Part shown: piece by piece, positions 10,301 to 20,625 of the stretch
How positions within the stretch are numbered: position 1 is the stretch's first letter
How the letters are laid out: each line of letters starts with the position of its first letter
From: Cephalotus follicularis
Taxonomy: Eukaryota > Streptophyta > Magnoliopsida > Oxalidales > Cephalotaceae
Assembly (NCBI GenBank): GCA_001972305.1
Contig: BDDD01002921.1
Coordinates: 135,366 to 199,365 of the forward strand
Length of the DNA: 64,000 bases
Reading direction: 5' to 3'
The notes under the pieces: generated by a model
Told to the model about the DNA's origin: nothing
The model's input: the letters and a program-made list of their open reading frames with translations, nothing else
The model's database searches: none
Translations under genes and position numbers: made by a program

Positions 10301-10407
10301 TTAGGATAGAAATTTCAAGGCATAATTCAACAAATTTCCACATTGTCTTGAATTTCCACCTTCACACCAGCTACTCCATAACCATCACCTCTGCCATCCC
10401 CAATAGC

Positions 10408-11196
10408 TTATCTACTGGATCCAATAAAGTTCAAGCAAAGCTTGAACTTTTGTCCAGGAACCAGTTTTGTCAACATATCAACTGGATTCTCGGCTGTGGC
10501 TATCTTCTGAACTGCAATCTCACCCACTTCAATAACATCCCGAATGAAGTGATATCTGACTCTAATGTGTTTGGTTCTCTTATGAAACACCTGATTCTTA
10601 CTCAGATGAATGGAACTTTGGCTATCACAATACACCGTCGAAACCTGTTGTATCAAACCGAGACTACCAACCAAACCACGGAACCAGATAGCTTATTTCA
10701 CCGCTTCAGTCAATGCCATGTATTTAGCCTCTGTCGTAGACTAGGCCACTGTTGTTTGCAAAGTTGCCTTCCAACTAACTGCACATCCTGACAAAGTGAA
10801 AGCATATCCAGTAAGTGATCTCCGTTTATCCATGTCACCTACATAATTAGAATCTGAATAGCCCACAACATCCAAACTAGTAGTTCCACCGCTACCATAG
10901 ACTAAGCCAACATCTGTAGATCCTCTCAAGTACTTCATTATCCATTTCACAGCATCCTAGTGAGCTTCACCTGGATTAACCATATACATGCTAACCACAC
11001 ACACAACATGTGAAATATCTGGCCTAGTACACACCTTGTCATACATCAGATTACCAACTGCACTAACATATGGAACACGAGACATGTGCTCCACCTCAGC
11101 CTCAGTATTCGGCGACAATGAATCTGAAAATTTGAAATGTCCAGCCAACGGAGTACTTACTGGTTTAGACTTTTCCATTCTAAACCTCTCAAGCAC
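10408..11196 (-). pseudogene. Copia RNase H and RT C-terminal region
   Basis: On the minus strand: HMSRVPYVSAVGNLMY and CTRPDISHVV (about 11100-10985), then KWIMKYLRGSTDVGL (10950-10905). RNase H follows with GYSDSNYVGDMDKRRS and, after a stop near 10740, VYCDSQSSIHLSKNQ, TKHIRVRYHFIRD and NPVDMLTK. The catalytic Asp positions YSDS and YCDS are retained. Stops at about 10957 and 10741 break the frame. Not functional as it stands. Confidence 0.88.
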
Positions 11197-11337
11197 TTTC
11201 TCGATATGCTTTTCTTGAGATACATATAACCGTCTAGCTTATCGATCCCTTTGAATCTCCATACCCAACATCTTCTTGGTTGCACCCAAATCCTTCATTT
11301 CAAATTCACTACTTAACTGAGCCTTCAATATGTTGAT

Positions 11338-11905
11338 CTATAATTTATCCTTCGACGCAACCAATATGGCATCAACATATAACAACAGATACACAAAAGA
11401 ACCATTCGGGAGTTTCTTTAAGTACACACAGCTATCATACTGATATCGGCAATAACTGTTCTTGATCATAAAAGTATCAAACCTTTTATACCACTGTCTA
11501 GGAGATTGCTTCAATCCATACAAGGATTTCTTCAGTAGGCACACATGATCTTCTTTTTCTGAAAAATGATAAATTTCTGGCTGGGACATGTAAATCTGTT
11601 CATCTAACTCACCATGTAAAAATGTTGTCTTGACATCCAGTTGCTCAAGTTCCAAGTATTGATAGGCAACCATAGCGAGTAACACACAGATCGAGCTATG
11701 CTTCACAACCGGGGAAAATACTTTAGGAAAGTCCACTCCTCTCCTTCTGAGTAAAACCCTTAGCTACTAACCGTGCCTTGAACCTTCTTGCCTCAAGCCC
11801 TGGTATACCTTCCTTTTTCTTGAAGATCCACTTATAGCCTACAACTCGTTTCCCATTTGGCAGCTTTACCAACTCTCAAGTCTTGTTCTTTTCAAGAAGC
11901 TGAAT
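11338..11905 (-). pseudogene. Copia reverse transcriptase with altered YVDD box
   Basis: The frame 11736-11338 covers RT from KVFSPVVKHSSI through LDVKTTFLHGELDEQIYM and LYGLKQSPRQWYKRFD to LLLYVDAILVAS. The invariant YVDD is YVDA, so one metal-binding Asp is lost. The upstream RT start (KWIFKKK, ARLVAKG) lies in another frame up to about 11905. Confidence 0.88.
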
Positions 11906-11929
11906 TTCTTCATTCATGGCAGTTACCCA

Positions 11930-12990
11930 CTCCGCCGATTCTTTGCTTTTCACTGCTTCCTTATAAGTGGATGGCTCTTCTCCTTCAACACTCTCAGTGA
12001 CTGAAAAAGCAAAGGGTACCGTGTTCACATGACTGTATCTCAGTGGTGGTCTAATCTGCCTCCTCTCTCTGCCTCTAGCAATACTGTACTATTGCTCATG
12101 AACTGCTCCATCTTCATCCTGATCTTGCAATTCAATTTGATTTGACTGACTAGAAGAAGCTTCATCTTCCCTTCCCGGAGATTCTAGATTAAGCTCCACC
12201 TGTTTCTCTACACCAAGGTCTTTCTCACCATTCTCAACAGACTGCAACTTCTGGTTGACTATAGCAGACTCATCAAATGTCACATCTCTGCTAATAAGAA
12301 ATTTTGGAGACTTGGGATTTTCAATGCACCACAACCGATACCCTTTCACCCCATTTGTATACCCTAGAAATATGCACTTCTTTGCCCTCAGGTCAAGTTT
12401 ACCATCATTCACGTGAGCATATGCAGGACAACCAAATACTTTCAAACCAGAATAATCACTTGCGGTACCTGACCATACCTCATGTGGAGTCTGTAACTCA
12501 ATGGCTGTTGATGGAGACCTATTTACCAGGTAAGCTGCTGTATGAATTGCCTCAGCCCAATACTTCTTAGAGAGTCCAGCATTAGAAAGCATGCAGCGTG
12601 CTCTTTCTAATAACGTTCTATTCATCCGTTCTGTAACTCCATTCTGTTGTGGTGTTTTCCGTACAGTGTGGTGTCTCACTATACCTTCATCATTGCAGAA
12701 CTTGTCAAATTCCCCCGAGCAGTACCCCAAACCATTGTCAGTCTGTAGAGTCTTGACCACTCTTCCTGTTTTCTTCTCTACCATGGTTTTTCACTGCTTG
12801 AACTTGACAAAGGCCCCATCTTTACTCTTCAAAAAATATGTCCAGACATTTCTAGAGTAGTCATCAATCAAGGTCATCAAATACCGCCTTCCTCCAAGAG
12901 ACACCTATGATGAGGGACCCCAAAGGTCAGAATGAATATAATCCAAAATACCCTTGGTCTTGTGAATTACAGTTTTGAACTTCACCCTAC
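11930..12990 (-). pseudogene. Copia integrase core
   Basis: The open block 12784-12089 (231 residues) has the second catalytic Asp in QTDNGLGYCS and the Glu in NGVTERMNRTLLE. It continues through KVFGCPAYAHV, CIFLGYTNGVKGYRLW and an acidic linker. The first Asp (IHSDLWGP) is upstream at about 12945, before in-frame stops at about 12910 and 12794. All three D-D-E residues are present, but the frame is broken. Confidence 0.88.
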
Positions 12991-12991
12991 A

Positions 12992-13819
12992 CTATTTTCC
13001 ATACACACAATGTTCACAAAAATCAAGTTTCCCTGATTTCACTCTAGCTAGCAAACTCTTCTTGGACAGAATTTGCAACCCTCTCTTACTCATATGCCCC
13101 AGACGCATATGCCAAAGCCGAGTAGTATCTGCATCTTTATCCCCTGATGAAGAACAAACTGCTGCAGTACCCAACACGGTATTCCCCTGCAGTTGATATA
13201 AGCCATCGATCTTTTTACACTTCATAATTACCAGAGCACCCCTAAGAATTTTTATTATCCCATTCTCACCAGTGAACTTGCAACCATGAGAATCTAGAAC
13301 CCCCAAGGAAATCAGGTTTTTCTTCAGCCCCGGAACATGCCAAGCTTCTAAAGTTCTGATCACACCGTCAAACATCTTGATCTGAACTTTCCCACATCCG
13401 ACAACCTTCAATGCATTGTTATCCCCCAACAGAACCTCCCCCTCCTTGACGTCATAGACGGTGAACCAATCCCTATTAGGTGTCATGTGAAAAGAACATC
13501 CCGAATCAAGGATCCAACTACTGGTGTTATTTACGCTAACTGACAGAACTAAATCTGCATCAGCCTCATCCGAACTTTCATGCACAACTCCTGCATTAGC
13601 TTCGACTGCATTCCCTTTAGCTATTCCATTTCCCTTGTATTTTGGACAATCAACCTTCCAGTGCTCTGTTTCATTACAAATAAAACATCGAGAATTCTTA
13701 GCTCTCGATTTAGATCGTGACTTACCCCTTTTACCTAACCCCCTATCTCGGTTCCTGCCTCTAGCTACCAGGCCTTCTGCCTGATTCTCCCCCATATTTT
13801 CTGACACCCTTTTCTTCAA
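12992..13819 (-). pseudogene. Copia zinc knuckle, protease and GAG-pre-integrase block (275 aa open)
   Basis: In order: a basic segment (RGRNRDRGLGKRGKSRSKS), CCHC knuckle CFICNETEHWKVDC (residues about 44-57), aspartic protease WILDSGCSFHM (about 105-115, DSG present) and pre-integrase RLWHMRLGHMSKRG with CEHC near the end. The knuckle Gly is Glu (NETEH where NKTGH-like is usual). The block is open but is cut off from gag and integrase by stops at both ends. Confidence 0.9.
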
Positions 13820-14368
13820 CTCCCTAGACTACAATGCATCCTTAACATCATTTACATCAATGGAGTCTCTACCATATAACATGGTATCCACAAAGTGATC
13901 ATATAAGGACGGCAACAAACACGGTAAGATCAGGGCTTGATCTTCATCATCAATTTTAATATTTTTATTTTTTAAATCATGAATCACCTTATTAAAATTG
14001 TCAATATGCTATTTTACGGACATACCTTCCTTCATTCGCAGAGTATACATGCGTTGTTTGAGATACAACCTATTTGTGTGTGACTTGGTCATGTAACGAC
14101 TCTCCAGTTTATTCCACAACCCAATTGTCGTAGTCTCATCCATAAATTCCCGGAGAATACCATCCTCCAGACACAGCTGAATCGATGTGTGTGCCCTGTT
14201 TAGGATCCCCTTCTTCTACACCTAAGGCATATCCTCAAGTAAGCCTTCTTCAGCATCTACTACCCCCTAAACTTCTTGTTGTATCAGTAGTGCCCGCATC
14301 TTAACACACCACATACTGAAATCGCTCGTTCCATCAAACTTCACAATATCAAACTTGGTTGTTGACAT
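13820..14368 (-). pseudogene. Copia gag, with stops
   Basis: The start codon at 14368-14366 gives STTKFDIVKFDGTSDFSMW, a standard Copia gag beginning, 21 bases from the primer site. LWNKLESRYM, LYLKQRMYTLRM and a VDTMLYGRDS stretch follow. In-frame stops occur at several points (after the LLIQQEV motif, before GVVDAEEG). Closest to Tnt1/Tork gag by eye. Confidence 0.82.
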
Positions 14369-14388
14369 CTTGAATTCCGTAGCAATAA

Positions 14389-14404
14389 CCTGTTTCTGAT
14401 ACCA
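14389..14404 (-). other. Primer-binding site of the Tork-like Copia
   Basis: The minus-strand TGGTATCAGAAACAGG lies five bases after the LTR end. It has the initiator tRNA-Met type core TGGTATCAGA. Confidence 0.85.
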
Positions 14405-14409
14405 CTAGT

Positions 14410-14922
14410 TGTAAAACTAGCCTCAGAAATCCCAAACAACCTATAGGAAAGTTTAATCAAGCAAATCACAAGCAAAACTGTAAAATTAAATCGACACAAG
14501 ATTTACGTGGTTCGATCAAAGTGATCTACATCCACGGGCAGAGGTGATATGGATTTTACTATGTAAATATGGATTACAATGAGTCACTTGGCTTCTCTAG
14601 GTTGCTCTACCTTTCCCAGCCATAATCTCTTTGTAGTTATACATAAACCCTACCAAAACAGAAAAGGAAAGAAAACTTAACAAAAGTTACGTCGAAAGTG
14701 TCACCGGTTTTACTCAAACTGTCGACGCTTTAGTCCATAGCGTCGACGGTTTGACGCTAAGTGTCAGCGCTTTTACACAGAGGTTTTTGTTCCCTAAACT
14801 AATTGTAAAGCGTCGACTGTCCTTTTCAAAGCGTCAGCAGTTTCCCACAAAGCGTCGGCGGTTCCAACAAAAGCGTCGGCGGTAATGACAAATATTTCAA
14901 GGCATAATTCAACAGTTTTCCA
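14410..14922 (-). repeat. 5' LTR of the Tork-like Copia
   Basis: Plus reading TGTAAAACTAGCC ... AGTTTTCCA, partner of 9829-10340. It has the same internal order: GTGG hairpin, TATA region and TCGA cluster (14690-14885). The GTCGACGCT form at about 14720 is complete here but has lost bases in the other LTR. Confidence 0.92.
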
Positions 14923-15290
14923 CGGGAGTCTTCCAAGGCTCAAATGTCAGTCTTATAAATATGTTTTATCAACCTTTAACACGATTTCCAAAATATTCAA
15001 GCAAGTTGTTTCAATGGATCAAAGTTTGACATTTTTATGGAGGTTTCTCTGAAATACCTCGTTTCAGGTTTTTCAGCTGTTTTTCTAAAACGACCTTCAA
15101 CGGGAGTCTTCCAATGCCTAAATAACTTCCTTTTAAACATTTTTTTTTACCATATTTCAATAAATTTATCAAAGTATTTGACCAATGGACTAAAAGGATT
15201 TAAAATGAAATGTTTTGCGAAACTTTCATTTGAAGTAGTACGTTTGAGACCTTTCTCTTGTGTATCCGTAACAAATGGTCCATTTATTGA
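14923..15290. repeat. Two diverged satellite-like units of about 155-175 bp
   Basis: CGGGAGTCTTCCAAGGCTC at 14923 is repeated as CGGGAGTCTTCCAATGCCT at about 15102. Both are followed by parallel runs (an A/T stretch, ATCAAAGT.TTTGAC, GAAATACCT/GAAACTTTC, CGTTT.AG). The first unit abuts the Copia LTR directly. They look like two monomers of a diverged tandem repeat. The family is unknown to me. Confidence 0.5.
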
Positions 15291-15292
15291 TG

Positions 15293-15366
15293 GGCGAACG
15301 ACGGGGATTGAACCCGCGCGTGGTGGATTCACAATCCACTGCGTTGATCCACTTGGTTACATCCTC
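15293..15366 (-). pseudogene. Plastid-type tRNA-His(GUG) relic
   Basis: A 74-base minus-strand sequence with anticodon loop TTGTGAA and stem GTGGATT/AATCCAC. The T-arm is GCGGGTTCAATCCCCGT, and the 3' end is GTTCGCC with no encoded CCA. It matches chloroplast trnH-GUG as I know it, apart from about five changes. One change makes an A-G mismatch at the second acceptor pair (GAGGATG, where plastids have GCGGATG). It is therefore a degraded copy of organellar origin in nuclear DNA. It could come from the plastid directly or from a plastid-like mitochondrial trnH. Confidence 0.85.
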
Positions 15367-15597
15367 CCTTACCCTCGAAAAGGAAAAAGTCTTTATCTAC
15401 GATCAGATCCTTCCATCCTATCACCGCTATCAAAGAGAAGCTTTTTATTATACTATAGTTGCAAGTCTATTGTTGTATTTTGGAATTAGAGGAAGCAAAG
15501 CTTCAACAAGTGGAAACTTCCTGGAAAAGATTCAGACAAAGTGGTTAGACTGTTTACTTCATTGATTTGATTTCACTTTACTTACGATTAAAGATAG
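15367..15597. other. Possible flank of the organelle-derived insert
   Basis: No gene is recognised. It follows the tRNA-His 5' end and may be organellar spacer transferred with it. It ends at the TG of the next LTR (15598). I could not match it to a specific plastid spacer from memory. Confidence 0.3.
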
Positions 15598-17390
15598 TGT
15601 AACACCCCGTGCCCAGAGGACGGACACGTGGCATTACTCTCAATCCAATACACAATACAATGGTCGGGACTAGCAATATAAAAATGCGAAAAACTAGAAA
15701 AACTGAAAAAACTTTACAATACATGTCATTGTGCGGAAGATACAATACAATTCTCTTACAAACCATCACAAAAGTCCATTCATGCGATACAATACATTAC
15801 AATACTAATTTTGTTACAAAACTATACCCGTCATTTCAATAAAATACATTTATCAATCTCCTCAATAGAATATTATATTGAACTCTGCCAAACCCAAAAC
15901 AATCCCTTGGTCGATGGAATATTCAATCCTTCTGTCCGCTGCTAACTGTCGCCCTACCTATGCAGCACACAAAATGTACAACACAGCCCCACCCCGAAGG
16001 ATGGGGTTAGCCACAAGGCTAAGCAAAAACCCCATCCAGCGTGTACGCATGTACAATGTGCAATATCGGTGACAGTCTATGCAATGTCAATGTGCAGTGT
16101 ACAATATCAATGCATGATATGGCAATGCATGCAGACAATTGGCGATCTGACCGTCCATATGACACTGGCCCATAACAGAGCATATGAATATGATCTATAA
16201 CAATCCATCAATATCAGACACTCAGTGATGGTGTATAAAACACCCAATCAATCAATCATATCCTATAGAGCATGCGACCACGGTCAATACAATGTCAATC
16301 AGTAATTGTGATCAATCCCAAGGAAGGTAGTCCTTCGAAAAGGATAGGAGATCTATCTACTCGTCATGGACTGATCAAGTCTCTGACTCATAGATCTTCC
16401 AGCCTACATATGGGTCAATGCAGTAGGCTCAACCGTAAAGGGAGCAACAATCAGTAAGCTCGACCGTTAGGGAGCAACAATCAGTACTACTCGTTAGCAG
16501 GTCAATACAATAAATGAAACGATCGACGAAATAGGTGGACAGAGTTGACAACCTAACGTGCCGATGCGAATCATAAGGCCGCTTTATAGAATCCATACAA
16601 TATAATCAATCTTTCAATACAATGCCAATAGGTGGTGATGTCTAATGGAGAAATGGGAATGTGCGTCCAATGTTCTGAACTTAGACTCACAACACTTATG
16701 GCTCAATCAATCAATCAATCAATAGCCAATAGACGGTGATAACTGAATTAACAAGATAGGGAGGAACATCTATCCGGTCAAAGACAGTCACTGGGTTGTC
16801 GTCTATGGCTCAGTCAGTCACTTTATCAATATACCGATTCAGTCATTGAAAACCATGGAAAATTGTGTTTCAAACGCTTGAATACCTCAAGTGAAGCTCC
16901 GGTCAAGCGACAATGTGAAAAGGGGTTGAAAACAATCTTTAAAACATCAATTTTCCAAAACAGGGCGTTAGGCGTCGACGCTTAATGTTCATTTTCAATA
17001 GTTGACTGATGAGCGTCAACGCCTTGGCAGAAGGCGTCGACGCACATCGCATTTTTAAAAACCAATAGGTTTAGGCGTTGACGTATGCGTCGACCCTTAT
17101 CACATTTCTATATACAAGTGGGTTTAGGCATTGACGTCCTTCGACGCGTAAACCAAAAACGTCGACACTGAGATAGCTGATATGATTTACGTTGACGTTT
17201 TTCCTGAGAAAAGGAAATACCAGGTCGTAGGCGTCAACGCCAAAGATACGCGTTGACACTAACGTCAGATAAAACAATTCAAAAGCTCAAGGCGTTGACG
17301 CCAATGGGCTAGGCGTCGACGTCTATGCTGGAAAAAACCAGTTTTTAGCAGAAAAAGTAGCCGATCTCAGGTCAAATTCCATTTTCAGCA
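15598..17390 (-). repeat. Truncated minus-strand LTR of the 489-6289 Gypsy family
   Basis: Plus reading TGTAACACCCCGTGCC is the reverse complement of the 3' LTR end GGTGTTACA. Similarity continues (ACGTGGCATTACTCTCAATCC, TGGTCGGGAC, GGAAGGTAGTCCTTC) to a palindrome cluster at 16970-17330 and stops at about 17385. The U3 and promoter end is missing, cut off where the Copia fragment begins. No internal region is attached on either side. Confidence 0.85.
16970..17330. repeat. TCGA palindrome cluster in the minus-strand Gypsy LTR
   Basis: Units GGCGTCGACGC, GCGTCAACGCC, GGCGTTGACG and ACGTCGACAC are repeated about a dozen times. The core differs from the family copy at 4908-5243 (GGCGTCGACGCC here, AAGACATCGACG there). 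The palindromes have thus diverged as a set within one LTR family. Confidence 0.8.
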
Positions 17391-17558
17391 GAATTTTGTT
17401 TCCTGGTTGTTTTCCTCTTAATATGTTGTATTATCTTGATTATAGGAGTTTACTACTTAGTTTGTGTGCAAACTAAAGAAAGCATTATACGAACTCAAAT
17501 AGGCTCCCAGGGCTTGGTTCAATCGATTCAGTGACTTTCTACTTGAGTATGGATTCTT

Positions 17559-17747
17559 TTGTTGTTCCTCAAACTCTCACTATTTGTTTATCACTGGGGT
17601 GATCATACAATCTTATTATTGCTTTATGTTGACGACATAGTTCTCACAATAAGTGGTAATACACTCATTGATGATTTGGTAATATGTTTTAGTAGAAAGT
17701 ACTCTATGAAGGACTTGGGGGCATTGCATTACTTCTTGGGTATTTGA
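17559..17747 (+). pseudogene. Copia RT palm fragment
   Basis: The open stretch reads LLLLYVDDIVLTISGN then SMKDLGALHYFLGI and a stop. It is the most intact part of the fragment and keeps the catalytic Asp pair. Confidence 0.8.
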
Positions 17748-18033
17748 GTCGTAATGAGATTTTTCTTTCCCATTAAACTCATATTTTAATGGTTTAAAAC
17801 CTGTCTCAATACTAATGTCCGTAGAGCCGTCTCAAAATAGCAACTTGGTTATAGAGGTAGTTGATGCTACACAATATCGTAGCCTTGTCGGCGCTTTACA
17901 GTATCTTGCAATCAAATAACCATATTTGTCTTTCGCTGTTAATGTTGTGTGTCAATAAAAGCATAGTCATATAGTTCTACACTTTCAAATGGAGAAGAGA
18001 ATTTTCCGCTATTGATATGGGGTTACAAATTCG

Positions 18034-18297
18034 ATGCGAGAGCACATTGAATTTATATGCTTTTTTGATGCTGACTGGGTTGGGTGTATTGCCACTAGTT
18101 GCACATCAAGCTTATGCACTTTTCTAGGCTCTAATATTATTTCATGGATTGCAAAGAAACAGCCAATAGTTCCACGCTCAAGTACTGAAGCTGAATATAG
18201 AGCAGTGACATCAATCATGGCTGAACTTACTTTGCTCTCCTTCATCCTACATAGGGGTCAGTTAATTTCGTCCTTATTTTGTTTTGTGATAATCTGA
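18034..18297 (+). pseudogene. Copia RNase H fragment
   Basis: FFDADWVGCIATSCTSS, ISWIAKKQPIVPRSSTEAEY and a stop near 18297. DADW and EAEY carry the RNase H acidic residues. Downstream remnants (HIALDHNF-like) are in broken frames. Confidence 0.8.
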
Positions 18298-18677
18298 GTG
18301 CTCTACACATGAATATCAACCTTGTGTTTCATGCTCGTTCAAAACATATCGCACTTGATCATAATTTTGTGAGATAAAAAATAGCCCTTGATTTTGTTAT
18401 TACGAAGTTTGTTCCTTCAAATTTTCAGTTTGCTAACATTTCCACAAAACTGCTACCTCGAGAGATTTTTCAGATGCTACGGAACAAACTCAGCTTATGT
18501 TCATCAACAACGCTCAGTCTGAGGGGGAGTATTGGGCCTACTATCTTGTACAAGAGGATCCTATTGAATCCAACACTGATGTCGCAATTTATGTTGTAAT
18601 ACCAAATTAGAGAAGTCAAAGATTATAACAGATATTGTTTTCTTTAATTTGTTGTATTATGTTCTTGATTATAGGAG

Positions 18678-19097
18678 GGTTTTTTTTTTAAATAGTTGAT
18701 TTTCATTAATTGAAAATAAAAGACACATTAAATGAGTTGGACAACCACGCATGCCATACCCAGAACATAACTGGAGGCGACATGGAGCCATACCCTAAAA
18801 AGTGAACAAGACCACCAAAGAACAACAAAAACTAAAAGAAAAACAGAAATAAAAACATCGTATCAATGATGTCTCCGAAATTGACAAAGACCATGCATGT
18901 CTTGACGATATGCCTCTCTGCAGGAACGAGGAAGACTGTTTGCAGAGCCAAAAACCTGACGACCTTGAATAAGATGACCATAAGCAGCCAATCTATCTAC
19001 AAGACCATTACGTTCCCGATAAATATGAAAAATGCCATGTATATTTCTCAATAGGGAGTCAAACTTGCGAAGCTCATAGGTAATCATTCCACGGAAA
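18678..19097 (-). mobile_element. 5'-truncated LINE, RNase H end, inserted in the Copia LTR
   Basis: On the minus strand the coding tail HIYRERNGLVDRLAAYG (about 19015-18965) is the RNase H-like end typical of plant L1-type LINEs. It is followed by a 3' region and a poly(A) seen as T at 18680-18689. The Copia LTR resumes at 19104 (TTTACAC), as expected from the scrap at 17440. Flanks ATAGGAG (18671-18677) and ATGGGAG (19097-19103) look like a diverged target duplication. Confidence 0.7.
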
Positions 19098-19103
19098 TGG
19101 GAG

Positions 19104-20126
19104 TTTACACGTTAACACTATTAGAGGAAGTCGATTGTTAATTTCCTTATATTTCTCTTGTAAGTATCCTTAATTTATAAGCCAATAGTTTGGTAATACA
19201 AATATTTTTTTTAAAAAAATTGCACAGAAAACTTCCATCAAATTGTTCCACCTTGTATTGTTTTTGTTTTCAGAGATGACAATCAACATCCACATAAGCT
19301 TGCTATATCTGCTAGGCACCTTAATACTGAATATAGTTGGTTTTTTGCTTTACCTATTTTCATATGTAATTGTTTCAGATTTCTTTTGATTTAATGAATT
19401 TACAGTCTTTTTCGATCAATGAAAAAAGAAATGCCGTGTAGAAGTGATATGTATAAGCGTTTAGCATAGCATTACTTATATTTTGTATATTTAATTACAT
19501 GGAAATTAATATAAATTAGCCAATTTATAATAGTTATTTTAGGGGCAAATATTGTTTTTACTCACGTATTTATATCACCAATCTACTCAAAGATAGTTTT
19601 TATGCTGCATGCACTTAAGATGCATGCATTATAATTATCATCCTTTTGAACCCTAATAAAATACTCTGTTAACAACTCATCAAATATATTCAAAACCATG
19701 AACATACCCTGAAAAGGATAGAAATAGCACAAAACACTTCTTAATTATATTCAGTTACTTTTATGGAATTTTGGTAACTTTCAACATTTAAAAATTATTT
19801 GTCTTTTATGGGATTATTGGTATATTAATTAATTCAGTCTGTTAATCACATGGTATTATTGTTGCCATATTATGTAGTATATGACAAATTCCAACTCTAT
19901 GCCTCTTCAATTACACTAACAATCCTTCCAAATACGTACACCAGACAATAAGAGAATAAATAAGTTGTGTTCCTAATTATTTATCAATTATATGAAATCA
20001 TTGAGTTGTTATTAATTATCAGTAACAAGAGAGTTAAAAGATTATTTGACTACTAATTACTTTTGGGCCAAATCAAAGCTTCCTAAACTGAACAAGTGAA
20101 ATGAAGACGCGGACAATAATTTAAGG
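19104..20126. other. Rest of the Copia LTR, then AT-rich DNA without genes
   Basis: About the first 90 bp complete the interrupted LTR (TTTCTCTTGTAAGTATCCTT). From about 19200 I see only AT-rich sequence with no coding signal, RNA gene or repeat I can name. Confidence 0.5.
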
Positions 20127-20458
20127 TAGTGTTTGATAGTGTGGTTAGATTGGTCAAAAATACTTTGGGACCCAACTTAGTGTTTGATAAAATTATTTTA
20201 AAAATACTAACAAAAGTACTTTTGTTTTTAAAAGGAGCAAAAACACTTTTCAAACTGACCGTGTGAGGTCAGTTCAAAAAGTATTTTTGTTAACCACATG
20301 ATGTAGCTTGTTAAGAATTTTTTTGAATTTTATTATTTGACAAAAAAATTTATGATGTCTACAGTATTTTCAAAAATATATTTACCAAACACATATTCAC
20401 TGCATAAACACTTTTGACAAAATCACTTTTACTAAAAATATTGTTATGAAACACACTG
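20127..20458. mobile_element. hAT-type MITE-like repeat
   Basis: It begins AAGGTAGTGTTTGATAGTG and its right part has ACCAAACACATATTC and GAAACACACT, the inverse-type sequence. Between them lie complementary AAAAGTACTTTT and TTTTTAAAAG stretches. No protein is encoded. A related end (GTTGTGTTGTATG / CGATAGTGTTG) occurs at 58432-58690. The right end is blurred by the tandem duplication that starts inside it. Confidence 0.5.
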
Positions 20459-20613
20459 ATCCAGGTGGATCTGCCATGATCCAAGAAGGAGTCACAACCC
20501 AAAGAACTCTAATTTCCAAAATGTATCTCCATCGTCCATAAAATTGAATCAGCCTTAAAGACTATCCCTAAAGTCAATAGCTCACTTGAAAAGCCCACAT
20601 TCACCCACATCAA

Positions 20614-20625
20614 TTGGTATCAGAG
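20614..20625 (+). other. Primer-binding site of an old LTR element (unit 1)
   Basis: TTGGTATCAGAG directly after an LTR-like end CCCACATCA. This marks the sequence to its left as LTR and to its right as element interior. Confidence 0.75.

Larger units (their letters stand above)
9829..10340 (-). repeat. 3' LTR of the Tork-like Copia
   Basis: Plus reading TGTAAAACTAGCC ... AAATTTCCA, matching 14410-14922 almost base for base. The minus-strand TATA box is at 10060-10053 (TATAAATA). TCGA palindromes (10111-10300) lie upstream of it and the GTGG inverted repeat (9926-9954) about 100 bp downstream. Confidence 0.92.
9829..14922 (-). mobile_element. Tork/Tnt1-like Copia retrotransposon, minus strand, mutated
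   Basis: Two ~512-bp LTRs (9829-10340 and 14410-14922) flank gag, protease, integrase, RT and RNase H in Copia order. The RNase H and RT wording (RVPYVSAVGNLMY, CRYQYDSCVYLK) resembles Tnt1/Tork elements; this is a judgement by eye. Stops and frame changes are spread through all genes, and the RT active site is YVDA in place of YVDD. Flanking bases (TTTGT left, CGGGA right) do not match, so no target duplication is left. Confidence 0.9.
17400..18680 (+). mobile_element. Copia fragment: LTR scrap fused to RT and RNase H remnants
   Basis: A scrap at 17400-17455 (TTGTATTATCTTGATTATAG) recurs inside the 3' LTR at 18645-18675. It is joined directly to RT at about 17470 (KLKKALYELK, a stop, then APRAWFNRFSDFLLEYGF). 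YVDDIVLTISGN is at 17628, and KYSMKDLGALHYFLGI follows. RNase H remains as DADWVGC and STEAEYRAV (18060-18215). A polypurine tract (GAGGGGGAGT, 18521-18530) precedes the LTR. Gag, protease, integrase and the RT start are gone. YVDD is intact, but many stops follow. Confidence 0.8.

Noticed and set aside
15037-15489. 150-residue plus-strand ORF spanning the tRNA-His relic
   Set aside because: It reads antisense through a tRNA and satellite-like sequence. No domain.
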